A stretch of DNA of 62,812 bases from an uncultured Bacilli bacterium (lineage in GTDB: Bacteria > Bacillota_I > Bacilli_A > RFN20 > CAG-449), in the NCBI GenBank assembly GCA_944332075.1, contig CALVJL010000008.1, positions 1-62,812 on the forward strand. The letters are read 5' to 3'. Shown here piece by piece: positions 1 through 8,758 of this stretch. Each line of letters opens with the position of its first letter. The stretch's first letter is position 1. The notes below the pieces were generated by a model. That model was given only the letters and a program-made list of their open reading frames with translations, did no database searches and was not told the origin of the DNA. A program made the translations under genes and the position numbers.

Positions 1-9
1 ATTTTGCTC

Positions 10-27
10 GAATGCCCTAGGGCATTC
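10..27. repeat. 18-bp perfect palindrome
   Basis: GAATGCCCTAGGGCATTC reads identically on both strands. There is no T-run next to it, so it does not look like an intrinsic terminator. It could be a dimeric-regulator operator or the end of a feature that lies outside the window. Confidence 0.5.
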
Positions 28-71
28 ATTACTTATAAGAAGAATAAAGATATCCTGATCTAATAATAAGA

Positions 72-92
72 AAAAGCCCATAAATGGCTTTT
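72..92. terminator. Weak bidirectional hairpin
   Basis: AAAAGCC and GGCTTTT form a 7-bp stem around a 7-nt loop. A and T runs flank it, so it could act as a weak terminator in either direction. The stem is short, so the call is tentative. Confidence 0.35.
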
Positions 93-278
93 CGTACTCC
101 AAATAAACAGATTAATATTTTGAGAACTACCAAATACGATAATAGAGAGGTTTAAGTTATTTTGATGCATACCTGTTGCATTTTCTTAATTGCTTAGCAC
201 AGAGCAAATCAACATAATTCTACTTTTTTCTAGAACTATTATAATGCAAATATCTATTATGATTACAGTTATTATTTT

Positions 279-1637
279 CTACAGCATAAAAGTCATGTAA
301 GGCGGAATACAAACTATATCGTCTTTAATAGAAAAATTCTTAGGATGTATAACATAGCATTCTCCAATTCGAGTTTTATACTTTTCTTTAAATTTGAGCA
401 AAGAAGACATTGTATATTTCTTACTTGATTTAACCTCAATTGGATATAGTTTATACTTTAATTTACTATTGTTTGATAAAAGAAAATCTATTTCAATATC
501 ATTACGATGTTTTTCAATATTGTAATGGGTATAAAAATATAGTTTATGTTTATTCGCAACAAGCATCTGTGCTATTACATTTTCATACAACATACCCTCA
601 TTAAAAGATAATTTATCTAAAAGTATTTGTTTATAAACTTTTTTCTCAAGCAACTCATTTTCATCAAAGGCGTGACTAACTAAAAGACCTGTATCCCCTA
701 GATAACATTTCACATAAGTTCTATCTTCATTTATTGATAACCCTACACTTGGGTCATTACATAAAAAACATTCATTCGAAATCATTGAATCTGCTAACCA
801 GAAAAAAGTTTCTTCATATTGATCTGCCTGAGAGCCTTCCTTAATTTCTTTAAAAACTACTCTTTTTTCATGCTTTGATAAAAGACCCGGAATTTGATCA
901 AAAATGGCTAACACCTTACTTCTATATCGAGCATTTATCTTCATGATATCTTCTCTATAAAGGGATAAAATATCTCTTTTTTCTTTATCTGCCTCAAAGA
1001 GACTTTTATCATTTTCAAGATATTTGATTACCGGCATAGGCATACCACCAACAAGCATATATTGTTTAAACAGTAACATTGCTTTTTTGTGTAACGATTC
1101 TTCCAAAGGCTTTCTTTCTTTAAAACAAGTTTTAATATAGTCAATTATCATCTCTTCATTTAATGCATAACAAAATTCTTCAAAATCTAAAGGATACATT
1201 GAAATATGTCTTTCTTCAGAAGGAATCACAATATTTTTAACATTCTCTTTAATAGAAATCAAAGAGCCTGTTTCTATATAATCATACCTACCATCTAATA
1301 CTAAATATTTTATAGCAGCTCTCGCTTGAGGAAACATTTGAACTTCATCAAAGATAATAACTGATTTTCGTCTTTTAAGATAAACACCAAAATGAGCCTG
1401 AAGTAACATAAAAAGAATATCTAGATCATTCAAATATTTATTAAAATACGACTCGACTTCAATATCCTTCTTTGCAAAATCTATCAATATATAGCTTTCA
1501 TATTCGTTTTTGGCAAATTCTTCAACAATTGTACTCTTTCCTATGCGTCGAGCTCCTTCAATAAGAATGGCTTTTGCGCCATTACTCTCATTTTTCCATT
1601 GCAGTAATTGATCATATATTTTTCTTCTTAATATCAT
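279..1637 (-). CDS. AAA+ ATPase with DUF4143 domain
   Basis: This encodes a 452-residue ATPase of the lone AAA_14/DUF4143 type. The Walker A motif GARRIGKST is near residue 28 and the Walker B motif VIIFDE is near residue 95. The C-terminal part carries an EIDFLL...IEVKSS segment like the PD-(D/E)xK-fold DUF4143 domain. The family is widespread and poorly characterised; many members sit near toxin or mobile regions, and no substrate is known. The ATG at 1637 is preferred because AAAGGCGG precedes it; upstream in-frame codons would run into the rpsI terminator. It is a single gene downstream of the rplM-rpsI terminator. It may be an accessory acquisition, but base composition alone does not prove transfer. 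Confidence 0.8.
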   Translation of the reverse strand: MILRRKIYDQLLQWKNESNGAKAILIEGARRIGKSTIVEEFAKNEYESYILIDFAKKDIEVESYFNKYLNDLDILFMLLQAHFGVYLKRRKSVIIFDEVQMFPQARAAIKYLVLDGRYDYIETGSLISIKENVKNIVIPSEERHISMYPLDFEEFCYALNEEMIIDYIKTCFKERKPLEESLHKKAMLLFKQYMLVGGMPMPVIKYLENDKSLFEADKEKRDILSLYREDIMKINARYRSKVLAIFDQIPGLLSKHEKRVVFKEIKEGSQADQYEETFFWLADSMISNECFLCNDPSVGLSINEDRTYVKCYLGDTGLLVSHAFDENELLEKKVYKQILLDKLSFNEGMLYENVIAQMLVANKHKLYFYTHYNIEKHRNDIEIDFLLSNNSKLKYKLYPIEVKSSKKYTMSSLLKFKEKYKTRIGECYVIHPKNFSIKDDIVCIPPYMTFML

Positions 1638-1677
1638 ATTGCCGCCTTTCTTATTATACGCATTTTTTGTTTTATAA

Positions 1678-1704
1678 TAAAAAAAAGAAGCATTCAAACT
1701 TCTT
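1678..1704 (-). terminator. Terminator of rplM-rpsI
   Basis: On the minus strand AAGAAG and CTTCTT form a stem around an 8-nt loop, followed by a run of about nine T. It lies about 47 bases after the rpsI stop and before the ATPase start. Confidence 0.7.
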
Positions 1705-1750
1705 ACAAAGTCTAAATACTTATTTGATTTTCTCTTGACGATAAAATTGA

Positions 1751-2152
1751 TTAACGTTTTGAGAATTGTGGAGCTCTTCTTGCTTTCTTTAAGCCGTAGT
1801 GCTTTCTTTCTTTGACACGAGCATCACGAGTTAACATGCCTTGTGGTTTCAAAGTAAGACGGTATTCAGGGTTTGCTTCAAGCAATGCACGAGCAATACC
1901 AAGTCTTAAAGCACCTGCTTGACCAGAGAAGCCACCACCGATAACGGTTGCTTCAATATCAAAGCGATCAGCAGTACCAGTCATGACTAAAGGTTGCTTT
2001 AAATCCATGACAAGTGTTGCGTGTGGTAAGTATTCGTTAACATCCATTCCGTTAACAGTAACTTTACCAGTACCAGGAATCAAATAGACTCTGGCGATTG
2101 ATTTTTTTCTGCGGCCAGTGCCGTAGTACTTAACATCTTTTTTCTTAGTCAT
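1751..2152 (-). CDS. rpsI: 30S ribosomal protein S9
   Basis: S9 is a small-subunit protein whose basic C-terminal tail reaches the P-site tRNA. At 133 residues it has the normal length. It contains the family hallmark [13 protein letters not shown] near the N-terminus and ends in the typical RRAPQFSKR tail. It follows rplM by 12 bases, the classic rplM-rpsI pair that is probably transcribed from the promoter at 2673-2701. Confidence 0.97.
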   Translation of the reverse strand: MTKKKDVKYYGTGRRKKSIARVYLIPGTGKVTVNGMDVNEYLPHATLVMDLKQPLVMTGTADRFDIEATVIGGGFSGQAGALRLGIARALLEANPEYRLTLKPQGMLTRDARVKERKHYGLKKARRAPQFSKR

Positions 2153-2164
2153 CGTCTATTCCTC

Positions 2165-2605
2165 CTAGAACTTTAAGGTTAAAACTTCTGGGTTTTGTGC
2201 TTGATGTTTGTGATCAGCACCAGCATAAACGAAGAGTTTTCCTTCCATCTTGCGGCCTAAGCGACCCTTTGGTAACATTCCGTGAACAGCTCTCTCGATC
2301 ATTTCAACCGGGAACTCTCTCTTCATGACACCGCTGGTTCTGCTTCTGATGCCTCTTGCCCAACCAGAAGCGTTATAATAAACCTTCTTGTTTTCAGCAT
2401 CGCCTGATAAAGCGACTTTATCAGCATTGACGACGATGATGTAATCACCGCAGTCAACATTAGGGGTATAGATAACTTTATTCTTACCCGTTAAATATTT
2501 GGCTACTTCTGATGCTAAACGTCCTAATGGGAGGTCGGTTGCATCAACGACATACCATTTGCGTTCAACAGTTTTAGCATTGGCGATAGTTGTTTGTCTT
2601 TGCAT
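2165..2605 (-). CDS. rplM: 50S ribosomal protein L13
   Basis: L13 is an early-assembly large-subunit protein. The family signature RKWYVVDATDLPLGRLAS is near the N-terminus and the protein has about 146 residues. The start was set at the ATG at 2605, preceded by AAGGAG at 2617-2622; a longer reading frame begins only with TTG at 2626, inside the leader hairpin. It is the first gene of the rplM-rpsI operon and has a candidate autoregulatory L13 leader directly upstream. Confidence 0.97.
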   Translation of the reverse strand: MQRQTTIANAKTVERKWYVVDATDLPLGRLASEVAKYLTGKNKVIYTPNVDCGDYIIVVNADKVALSGDAENKKVYYNASGWARGIRSRTSGVMKREFPVEMIERAVHGMLPKGRLGRKMEGKLFVYAGADHKHQAQNPEVLTLKF

Positions 2606-2616
2606 AAATCTTTTTT

Positions 2617-2667
2617 CTCCTTGCAATTGTTTGTCTTACCGGGACTACAATTGGCAATTAGTGCCAT
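2617..2667 (-). promoter_or_regulatory. Putative L13 leader RNA
   Basis: The 5' untranslated RNA of rplM would begin with a TGGCA-loop-TGCCA hairpin. It continues with TGTAGTCCCGGTAAGAC and ends next to the Shine-Dalgarno AAGGAG. An outer ATTGTT/AACAAT pairing is possible at 2669-2674 and 2626-2631. The arrangement and the CCCGGTAAGAC segment resemble the Firmicutes L13 leader (Rfam RF00555), an L13-responsive autoregulatory element. A covariance-model search would be decisive. Confidence 0.6.
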
Positions 2668-2672
2668 TAACA

Positions 2673-2701
2673 ATATTAGTCAAGATGAAGATTAAAATCA
2701 A
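2673..2701 (-). promoter_or_regulatory. Sigma-A promoter of rplM-rpsI
   Basis: TTGATT (-35) and TAATAT (-10) are separated by exactly 17 bases on the minus strand. The expected start point near 2666 coincides with the first base of the leader hairpin. Confidence 0.65.
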
Positions 2702-2797
2702 TAAAATTTTGTTGTTTATTAAGTTTTTTTACTTAACAGTGTTTTAAGATTTTCTCTTATATCTTTTTATTGCTAAAAATAGAAAATTTTAGTAAAG

Positions 2798-2818
2798 AAA
2801 AAGGAGGCTGAGCCTCCT
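2798..2818 (-). terminator. Terminator after yebC
   Basis: AGGAGGC and GCCTCCT form a perfect GC-rich stem with a 3-nt loop, followed by a T-run on the minus strand. It lies 16 bases after the yebC stop. Confidence 0.85.
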
Positions 2819-2835
2819 CAATAATTATTTAATAA

Positions 2836-3555
2836 TTATTCCTTGATGATAACGTTATGATAGACGTTTTGAACATCTTCATTATCATCGAGTAAATCCA
2901 TTAAATCTTGGAACTTTCTAGCTTCTTCACCAGACAATTCAATATATTCATTTGGAATAAAGGTAATTTCGCATTCTTGGAAATCATTAATGCCCATTTG
3001 ATTAAGGACTTCTTTAGCCTTCATTAAATCGCCTTTTTCAACTTTGACGACAACTAAATCATCTTCTTGTTCGACATCATCAACATTGACATCTGCTAAA
3101 ACTAAAGCATCAGTAACTTCATCAACATTATTACCAACAAAAGAGATTAAACCAGTTTCATTAAAGTTATAAGAAACAGAACCTGGTGTACCTAAGTGTC
3201 CACCTTTCTTAGTGAAACACATTCTAACAGAATCATAAGCTCTTCTGACATTATCGGTTAAAGTATCGACGATAATTGCTGATGATCCAGGTCCGAAACC
3301 TTCATAACGACCGGCTTCATAAGCTGTTGCTTCTCCACCTTTAGCCTTGTTAATAGCTCTTTCAATAACTTCCTTGGTAACGCCTTGTCCTTTATACTTT
3401 TCTAAAACTGCTCTCAAAGCTAAGTTAGCATTTGGATCAGGTTCACCTGACTTAGCAGCCATATAGATTTCTTTTGATGCTCTCATGTATAGAGCGGACT
3501 TTGCTGCTGATGTCGCTGCCATCTTTTTAGCTCTGACTTCATGTGCTCTTCCCAT
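2836..3555 (-). CDS. YebC/PmpR family protein
   Basis: This 239-residue protein belongs to the YebC/TACO1 family. It begins MGRAHEVRAKKMAATSAAKS and carries the family segment GFGPGSSAIIVDTLTDN. Members have been described as transcriptional regulators and, more recently, as factors that relieve ribosome stalling on proline-rich stretches, so the function here is uncertain. It is probably monocistronic, with a terminator directly downstream. The gap to the PHP gene upstream (about 100 bases) contains A/T-rich inverted repeats. Its position between truA and rplM is an insertion relative to Bacillus gene order. Confidence 0.93.
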   Translation of the reverse strand: MGRAHEVRAKKMAATSAAKSALYMRASKEIYMAAKSGEPDPNANLALRAVLEKYKGQGVTKEVIERAINKAKGGEATAYEAGRYEGFGPGSSAIIVDTLTDNVRRAYDSVRMCFTKKGGHLGTPGSVSYNFNETGLISFVGNNVDEVTDALVLADVNVDDVEQEDDLVVVKVEKGDLMKAKEVLNQMGINDFQECEITFIPNEYIELSGEEARKFQDLMDLLDDNEDVQNVYHNVIIKE

Positions 3556-3656
3556 AAAATTTCTCCTTAAAAATTAATACAATACATTTTCAACATTAAA
3601 ATATTATCACTCTAAAATGATATTTTCTATAACTTTTCTCTATCACGGCAAATTGC

Positions 3657-4454
3657 TTAACGAACTTTTTTAAAAGGTAAAGTATCAATTAAATTAAAAT
3701 TCATTTGATTGACTAAGCGATAGCCTTCATCATTTTTATCGCTGATTAGATCATCAGGGCTATGCGCGTCAAGTCCTATAATCACCTTTGCATTATATTT
3801 TTTTACCATTTCCCAAAATTTTAAATATGGATACCCATATCGAAGTTCTTTTCCTTTTTGTACTTTTCCTCTTCTAATCAAGGCAAAATTAAACTCTAAC
3901 GGCACATCATAACGAATCGCAGCTTTAATAATATCTCTTGAGACTTTCTTCGCATGATAATCCCATTTTAAATAAGAATCCATAAAGTAATCGGGATGGG
4001 CAATACAAGAGAATAAACCGGTTTCTAAACCTCTTATCAAAGTATCGCGGTACTCATAAAGGCTTTTCTTACTAGTATTCTTTCCAAAAAAAGCTCTTAA
4101 AATACCTTTATCTAAAGTGCAGTGATTGCCGAGAATTAAATAATCAATCGTTCCTGATTCTAGTAATGAGCGATAATAAGGGAAATATTCTTTAAGAGGC
4201 TCAGCCTCGAATCCGAGATAGATTTTAATTCTCTCTTGATAACGATTAGCTAAATCGCGGATAGAATTAAAATAACCTATTCGCGCGGAAAAATTTCCCC
4301 GAACATTCTCTTGGGTAATATTCTCAAGCATCACGTGATCAGAAAAACCAAGATTTTGTAAGCCAAGACCAATTGCCTGCAAAACATATTCTTCATCAGA
4401 TCCAATCGCGTGACCGCACCGGAAAGTATGAGTATGATAATTACTTCTGATCAT
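3657..4454 (-). CDS. PHP-domain phosphatase (histidinol-phosphatase type)
   Basis: This is a 265-residue PHP-family metallo-phosphoesterase. The metal-binding motif HTHTFRCGHA lies at residues 7-16 and a C-terminal GLDAHSPDD supplies further ligands. The closest family is HisK/HisJ-type histidinol phosphatase. No other histidine-biosynthesis gene is present, so the true substrate could be another phosphate ester. The start overlaps the end of truA by 14 bases, making it the last gene of the comEB-ecf-truA operon. Confidence 0.8.
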   Translation of the reverse strand: MIRSNYHTHTFRCGHAIGSDEEYVLQAIGLGLQNLGFSDHVMLENITQENVRGNFSARIGYFNSIRDLANRYQERIKIYLGFEAEPLKEYFPYYRSLLESGTIDYLILGNHCTLDKGILRAFFGKNTSKKSLYEYRDTLIRGLETGLFSCIAHPDYFMDSYLKWDYHAKKVSRDIIKAAIRYDVPLEFNFALIRRGKVQKGKELRYGYPYLKFWEMVKKYNAKVIIGLDAHSPDDLISDKNDEGYRLVNQMNFNLIDTLPFKKVR

Positions 4455-5178
4455 AACTAACCTCCATTAGATATAACCCCTGCGGAGGGGCGTTATAACT
4501 AGTTACTTTGTCATGAGAAGAATCAAGTCGCTCTTTAATATAATCAAAGGTGATTTGATGTTCATTTAAAGCCAGCAAAGTACCAATTATCATTCTGACC
4601 ATATAACGTTTAAAGCCGCTACCATAAATATCAAAAATCACCGTATCATTAGATTTTCTCAAAGTAAATTTTTCGATAGTTTCAAAATAATCAACATCAT
4701 CATTATTTGAGCAAAAATTATAAAAGTCGTGACGGCCGAGAAATAACTTCATCCCCTGCCTTAATAAATTGAAATCGAGTTTTTTTAAATACGTTAAGGA
4801 GTAATGAAGATAAAAAGGATTTTTAACTGTGACGATTCGATATTGATAATGTTTACCTATTGCCGAAAGTCTCGCGTGAAAATCGTCAGCAACAATCTTC
4901 ATATCTTTAATGACGATATCATCTGGCAACATCTTATTTAAAGAGTATTTTAATCTCTCTAAATCCATTTTTAAGTTCTCAACTTCAAAATGAAAAGTTT
5001 GCCCAGACGCATGAACATAACGGTCGGTTCTCCCCGCGCCATAAATTTTTATCTCGCGGTGAAAAATCGTTGAGAGTTTCTCTTCAATAATTCCTTGGAT
5101 AGTATTACGAACATCTTTTTGCTTTTGAAAACCATAATACATCGAGCCATCATATGTTATAGTCGCTAAAATTTTCAT
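4441..5178 (-). CDS. truA: tRNA pseudouridine(38-40) synthase TruA
   Basis: TruA converts U38-U40 in the anticodon arm of many tRNAs to pseudouridine. The catalytic aspartate is D52 in GAGRTDRYVHA. The length of 245 residues is normal. Its ATG shares a base with the stop of ecfT (TAATG), showing translational coupling. ecfA1-ecfA2-ecfT-truA is a conserved Firmicutes order. Confidence 0.96.
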   Translation of the reverse strand: MKILATITYDGSMYYGFQKQKDVRNTIQGIIEEKLSTIFHREIKIYGAGRTDRYVHASGQTFHFEVENLKMDLERLKYSLNKMLPDDIVIKDMKIVADDFHARLSAIGKHYQYRIVTVKNPFYLHYSLTYLKKLDFNLLRQGMKLFLGRHDFYNFCSNNDDVDYFETIEKFTLRKSNDTVIFDIYGSGFKRYMVRMIIGTLLALNEHQITFDYIKERLDSSHDKVTSYNAPPQGLYLMEVSYDQK

Positions 5179-6026
5179 TAGATGATCTTTACTCCTAAAA
5201 TCATCCCGGTTAATAATAATCCAAAGACGATAATGACGGTAATAAAGGAAAATAAATCACCTTTATGGAATTTTAATAACCGGTAGCGCGTCCTTTTTTT
5301 ATCAGGATCATACCCGCGCGCAATCATCGCATTAGCTAAATCGATGCTCCGCCCTAACGATGAAGCGATTAAAGGAATAATTAAAGAGATAATCGCCCGT
5401 ATCTTTTCTTTGAATTTTCCATCTTGGAAATCGACTCCGCGCGAAGCTTGGGCTTTCATAATTCTTTCGGTTTCATCAAGAAGCGTCGGAATAAACCGCA
5501 AAGCTAGAGAAATTGTCATAGCGAAAACATGAATTGGCACTTTAATCCATTTCAAAGGATGGAGAAGCCATTCTAAAGCATAGGTTAAATCCATCGGCTT
5601 AGTCGATGAAGTCAAAATCAAAGTCAGTGATAACATCAAAGCTAATCTTACAAAAATATAGAAAGTATTAATAAATGCCGAATAATAAATTGTCCAGTTT
5701 AATCCTGGAATGGTAAAAGAAACACTTCCAAATAATTCTAATGGTTCTTTAACAGTAAATAGATTGATAACAAATAAGAATAACATCATCACCCAAATAA
5801 GTTTTAACTGCCTAAAAAGCTGCTTTAAGGTAATATGAGCAACTTTCATTAAAATATAAATTAAAACCATCAACACGCCGTAAACGATTAAATTCGTCCA
5901 AGTAGAACCATAAGAAAAGAAAATCATGACCATGATTAAAATCATCGATACGAGTTTCGTCCGCGGATCAAGCCGGTGTAAAAACGTATCATATGGGGTG
6001 TAACGACCAATGGAAATATTAGCCAT
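5178..6026 (-). CDS. ecfT: ECF transporter transmembrane subunit EcfT
   Basis: EcfT links the two ATPases to exchangeable substrate-binding S components for vitamin and micronutrient uptake. The protein has 282 residues, about five hydrophobic segments, and two cytoplasmic coupling motifs, SRG (195-197) and ARG (236-238), that contact the ATPases. It overlaps ecfA2 by 8 bases and couples to truA. No classical S component lies in this operon, which suggests a shared (group II) module. Confidence 0.96.
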   Translation of the reverse strand: MANISIGRYTPYDTFLHRLDPRTKLVSMILIMVMIFFSYGSTWTNLIVYGVLMVLIYILMKVAHITLKQLFRQLKLIWVMMLFLFVINLFTVKEPLELFGSVSFTIPGLNWTIYYSAFINTFYIFVRLALMLSLTLILTSSTKPMDLTYALEWLLHPLKWIKVPIHVFAMTISLALRFIPTLLDETERIMKAQASRGVDFQDGKFKEKIRAIISLIIPLIASSLGRSIDLANAMIARGYDPDKKRTRYRLLKFHKGDLFSFITVIIVFGLLLTGMILGVKII

Positions 6027-7212
6027 GCTGCACCTCCTTTAATTCGGCAATCAAAGAATCAATATCTTTAATTTTTAATAAATTGAGTTTGATGCCTCTT
6101 TTAATTAATCGTTTAGCAAAGGTTAAAACTTCAGGTTCTTTCAAGTTATATTCCTTCTCTAAATCACTCTTAGCAAAGAGTTCTAACGGCGAAGAATCTG
6201 AGATTAATTTACCGTGATTTAAAACTAAGACGCGGGTCGCGTATTTTAAAACCAAATCCATATCATGGGTAATCATAATAATATCGGTGCCCTGATCATA
6301 TAAAGATTTAAAAAGCTTCATCATCTCGCGAGTTCCAATTGGGTCAAGACCCGCGGTCGGTTCATCAAGAATCAAGATTTTTGGATTTAAGGCGATAATC
6401 CCGGCGATAGCTACTCTCCGCTTTTGTCCTCCAGATAATTCAAATGGGGAACGAGAGAATAATTCTTCCCCGATACCAACTTTTTTCAAAGCTTCTTTAG
6501 CTTTTTCTTCGGCTTCTTGCTTAGAAAAGCCAAAATTACGCGGACCAAAGGCGACATCTAATAGAACGCTTTCTTCAAAAAGCTGATATTCAGGAAATTG
6601 GAAAACCATTCCGCAGTAGCTTTTTAAACTCTTTAATCCTTTAATTTTCTTTTTATTTTCCACGCAGAAAACGTTTTTAATGTCTTCTTTTTTAAAAGAT
6701 GAGTATTTATTCATCAACGGTGATTTTATCGCTATATAAGCCTCTTTGACGTCTTGAGGAAGTAATTCTTGTTTAAGAGATTTTACTTTTTTTATGACCG
6801 AGTAAGAATTATTTTCATCTTGATAGGCTACTAAAGTAAATTTTTTGCTTTCGAAAATTAAAATTAATTCATCTTTAATTAATGCTGCAAAGCTTAACTG
6901 ATGATCGACATAGCCTTCATAAAGATCATAGCCTTCAAATATTCCAGCATAAGCATAAACTCCCTCAGCGAGAGAGGATAATTTCTTTTGAATTTCGAAA
7001 GGGATTAATTCTCCGACCAAGACTTTGCCCTCAGTCGGTTTTAATAAAGCGTTAATCTGCTGAGCAAAGGTAGACTTACCTGATCCAGTATGTCCGACTA
7101 AAGCTAAGAAATCATGGCTATTTAAACTAACATTAATATCATTTAATGCGCTTGAAGCAAACGGAGAATGAGCTTGATATACATAAAAGACATTTTCAAA
7201 TCTTACTGGCAT
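6019..7212 (-). CDS. ecfA2: ECF transporter ATPase EcfA2 with large insertion
   Basis: One of the two ABC ATPases of the ECF module. Walker A GHTGSGKST is at 40-48, the Q-loop VFQFPEYQLFEE has Q205, the signature LSGGQ is at 259-263 and Walker B ILILDE is at 279-284. Typical EcfA2 has about 285-290 residues; this one has 397. The excess is an insertion of roughly 105 residues (about 75-185) between the first beta-strands and the Q-loop. All catalytic motifs are intact, so it should be active. It overlaps ecfA1 by 10 bases. Confidence 0.95.
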   Translation of the reverse strand: MPVRFENVFYVYQAHSPFASSALNDINVSLNSHDFLALVGHTGSGKSTFAQQINALLKPTEGKVLVGELIPFEIQKKLSSLAEGVYAYAGIFEGYDLYEGYVDHQLSFAALIKDELILIFESKKFTLVAYQDENNSYSVIKKVKSLKQELLPQDVKEAYIAIKSPLMNKYSSFKKEDIKNVFCVENKKKIKGLKSLKSYCGMVFQFPEYQLFEESVLLDVAFGPRNFGFSKQEAEEKAKEALKKVGIGEELFSRSPFELSGGQKRRVAIAGIIALNPKILILDEPTAGLDPIGTREMMKLFKSLYDQGTDIIMITHDMDLVLKYATRVLVLNHGKLISDSSPLELFAKSDLEKEYNLKEPEVLTFAKRLIKRGIKLNLLKIKDIDSLIAELKEVQHG

Positions 7213-8012
7213 AAACCATCCTCCAGCTGCGAAAGGTTTTGGCAGTTTTCCACCGCGAATCCCTCTTTAATAAGGCCATCTTTAAGTTTTTGGAAAAATG
7301 GAAGATCTAATCCGATATCCATTATTTCTTGGTGATGAGCAAATACATTTTCCGGAGTATCATCATAGATAACCTTGCCCTCATTTAAAACGACGACATG
7401 ATCAGATAAGAAAGCTTCCTCAACATCATGAGTTATTGAGATAATTGAGAGTTTTTCATCATTTTTCTTTAACTGATGAATTAAGGAAATAATTTCTTTT
7501 TTACCCTTTGGGTCAAGCATAGCTGTCGCTTCATCAAGAATAATAATCTCTGGATGCATCGCCAAAACCCCGGCGATAGCGACTCTCTGCTTTTGTCCTC
7601 CGGAAAGGGCAGATGGTTCTTTATCTAAAAATGGTTTCATCGAAACTAATTCAGAATATTCATCGATGATTTTATCCATATCATCATGTTTAACTTGATG
7701 GTTTTCCAAACCGAAAGCGATATCGTCTCTGACGGTTGAACCGATAAACTGATTATCTGGATTTTGAAAGACAATACCAATTTTTTCCCGGATTTGCTCT
7801 TCCTTAATTTTTTCTCCGTCGAGTAAAATTTCACCATTATCGAGCTCCGGAAGCAATCCGGTAATAAGCTTAGCTATCGTCGATTTACCAGAGCCATTTT
7901 TACCGATAATAGTTACGTATTCACTTTGTTTCACATCAAAAGAAACGTCGATGAGCGCCGGCTCATCTTCGACGTAAGAGAAACTAACATTTTTTAAAGT
8001 TAATCTAGCCAT
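7203..8012 (-). CDS. ecfA1: ECF transporter ATPase EcfA1
   Basis: The partner ATPase of EcfA2, energising vitamin or metal import. Walker A GKNGSGKST is at 37-45, the Q-loop VFQNPDNQFIG has Q83, and the signature LSGGQKQR and Walker B IIILDEATAMLD follow. Its 269 residues are the normal length, which makes the insertion in EcfA2 stand out. It starts directly after the stop of the small membrane gene upstream. Confidence 0.96.
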   Translation of the reverse strand: MARLTLKNVSFSYVEDEPALIDVSFDVKQSEYVTIIGKNGSGKSTIAKLITGLLPELDNGEILLDGEKIKEEQIREKIGIVFQNPDNQFIGSTVRDDIAFGLENHQVKHDDMDKIIDEYSELVSMKPFLDKEPSALSGGQKQRVAIAGVLAMHPEIIILDEATAMLDPKGKKEIISLIHQLKKNDEKLSIISITHDVEEAFLSDHVVVLNEGKVIYDDTPENVFAHHQEIMDIGLDLPFFQKLKDGLIKEGFAVENCQNLSQLEDGLCQ

Positions 8013-8213
8013 CTATTTCTTCTTTTCCTGTCTATATATAATAATGCTCATTACTGCGATATATATTATAAACAACCCTCCTGCAATTATAAAGAAAAGC
8101 ATTCTTCTAAAAGGATTATTTATAATATCAAATTGATAAAGAACTGCCATTAAAGGAATGAAAGCTAAGAAAAAGCAAATAATTAAAATTAAGTACCTCT
8201 TTAAATATTTCAT
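8013..8213 (-). CDS. Small two-TM membrane protein, unknown
   Basis: This 66-residue protein has two hydrophobic stretches (about residues 6-27 and 38-58) and a basic, charged C-terminus (RQEKKK). No family was recognised. It is embedded between comEB (4-base ATGA overlap) and ecfA1 (directly abutting), so it is clearly cotranslated with the ECF module. A small accessory subunit is possible but unproven. Confidence 0.7.
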   Translation of the reverse strand: MKYLKRYLILIICFFLAFIPLMAVLYQFDIINNPFRRMLFFIIAGGLFIIYIAVMSIIIYRQEKKK

Positions 8214-8695
8214 TCTTCTACCCTAATATCTAATTTTCTTCCCTCATATAAGCGAAAAGGAATCCCGGCCATAAGTAATAAACGCTTACTAGCTCTATCC
8301 ATTTGTGAATCCGGATACTTTTCCGTCATATATACTACCTCTTTAATACCTGATTGAATGATAGCTTTCGCGCATTCATTACATGGGAACATCGTCACAT
8401 ACAAAATGCAACCCTTAACCGGGGCATAAGAATTTAAAATAGCATTAAACTCAGCATGGCAAACGTAAAGATATTTATTATCTAAATCATCTTTACCCTC
8501 TTTGCCCCACGGCATTTCATCATCATCTAAGCCTACCGGCATTCCGTTATACCCCATCGTTACCACCTTATGATCTGGGGAAGCGACGCAGGCTCCAACC
8601 TGAGTTGACGGGTCTTTGCTCCGCATAGCTGAAAGCTGAGCAACACCCATAAAATATTCATCCCATTTAATATAATCTGTTCTTTTTTGACTCAT
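8210..8695 (-). CDS. dCMP deaminase (ComEB type)
   Basis: This 161-residue zinc deaminase converts dCMP to dUMP and so feeds dTMP synthesis. The zinc site is H80-A-E82 with C105 and C108 (PCNEC). It resembles ComEB of Bacillus, which is not itself required for DNA uptake. It is the first gene of the operon leading into ecfA1A2T-truA; an extended -10 box lies upstream. Confidence 0.92.
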   Translation of the reverse strand: MSQKRTDYIKWDEYFMGVAQLSAMRSKDPSTQVGACVASPDHKVVTMGYNGMPVGLDDDEMPWGKEGKDDLDNKYLYVCHAEFNAILNSYAPVKGCILYVTMFPCNECAKAIIQSGIKEVVYMTEKYPDSQMDRASKRLLLMAGIPFRLYEGRKLDIRVEE

Positions 8696-8728
8696 AGTAA
8701 TTGTCCTCTTAAAAGTTATTCTTAAATA

Positions 8729-8737
8729 ATTTTAGCA
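8729..8737 (-). promoter_or_regulatory. Extended -10 promoter of comEB-ecf-truA operon
   Basis: TGCTAAAAT (TGn plus TAAAAT) lies 34 bases upstream of the comEB start on the minus strand. No good -35 box is found at standard spacing; the TGn element may compensate. Confidence 0.45.
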
Positions 8738-8758
8738 AACTTCTTTTCTAAACAATAT

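Larger units (their letters stand above)
1..278. other. Non-coding left edge
   Basis: No convincing gene was found here. The stretch is AT-rich and lies downstream of the minus-strand ATPase gene that ends at 279. It holds an 18-base perfect palindrome and one small hairpin with flanking A and T runs, listed separately. No tRNA-like fold or conserved RNA was recognised. Confidence 0.5.

Noticed and set aside
2499-2747. Plus-strand 82-codon frame across the rplM leader
   Set aside because: It covers the antisense of rplM and its structured leader and has no ribosome site.
3640-3657. Similarity between sequences upstream of yebC (GCAATTTGCCGTGATA) and tdk (GCAACTCGCCGTGATA)
   Set aside because: Two partial matches of this length are expected by chance in 63 kb, and their spacing to the -10 regions differs.
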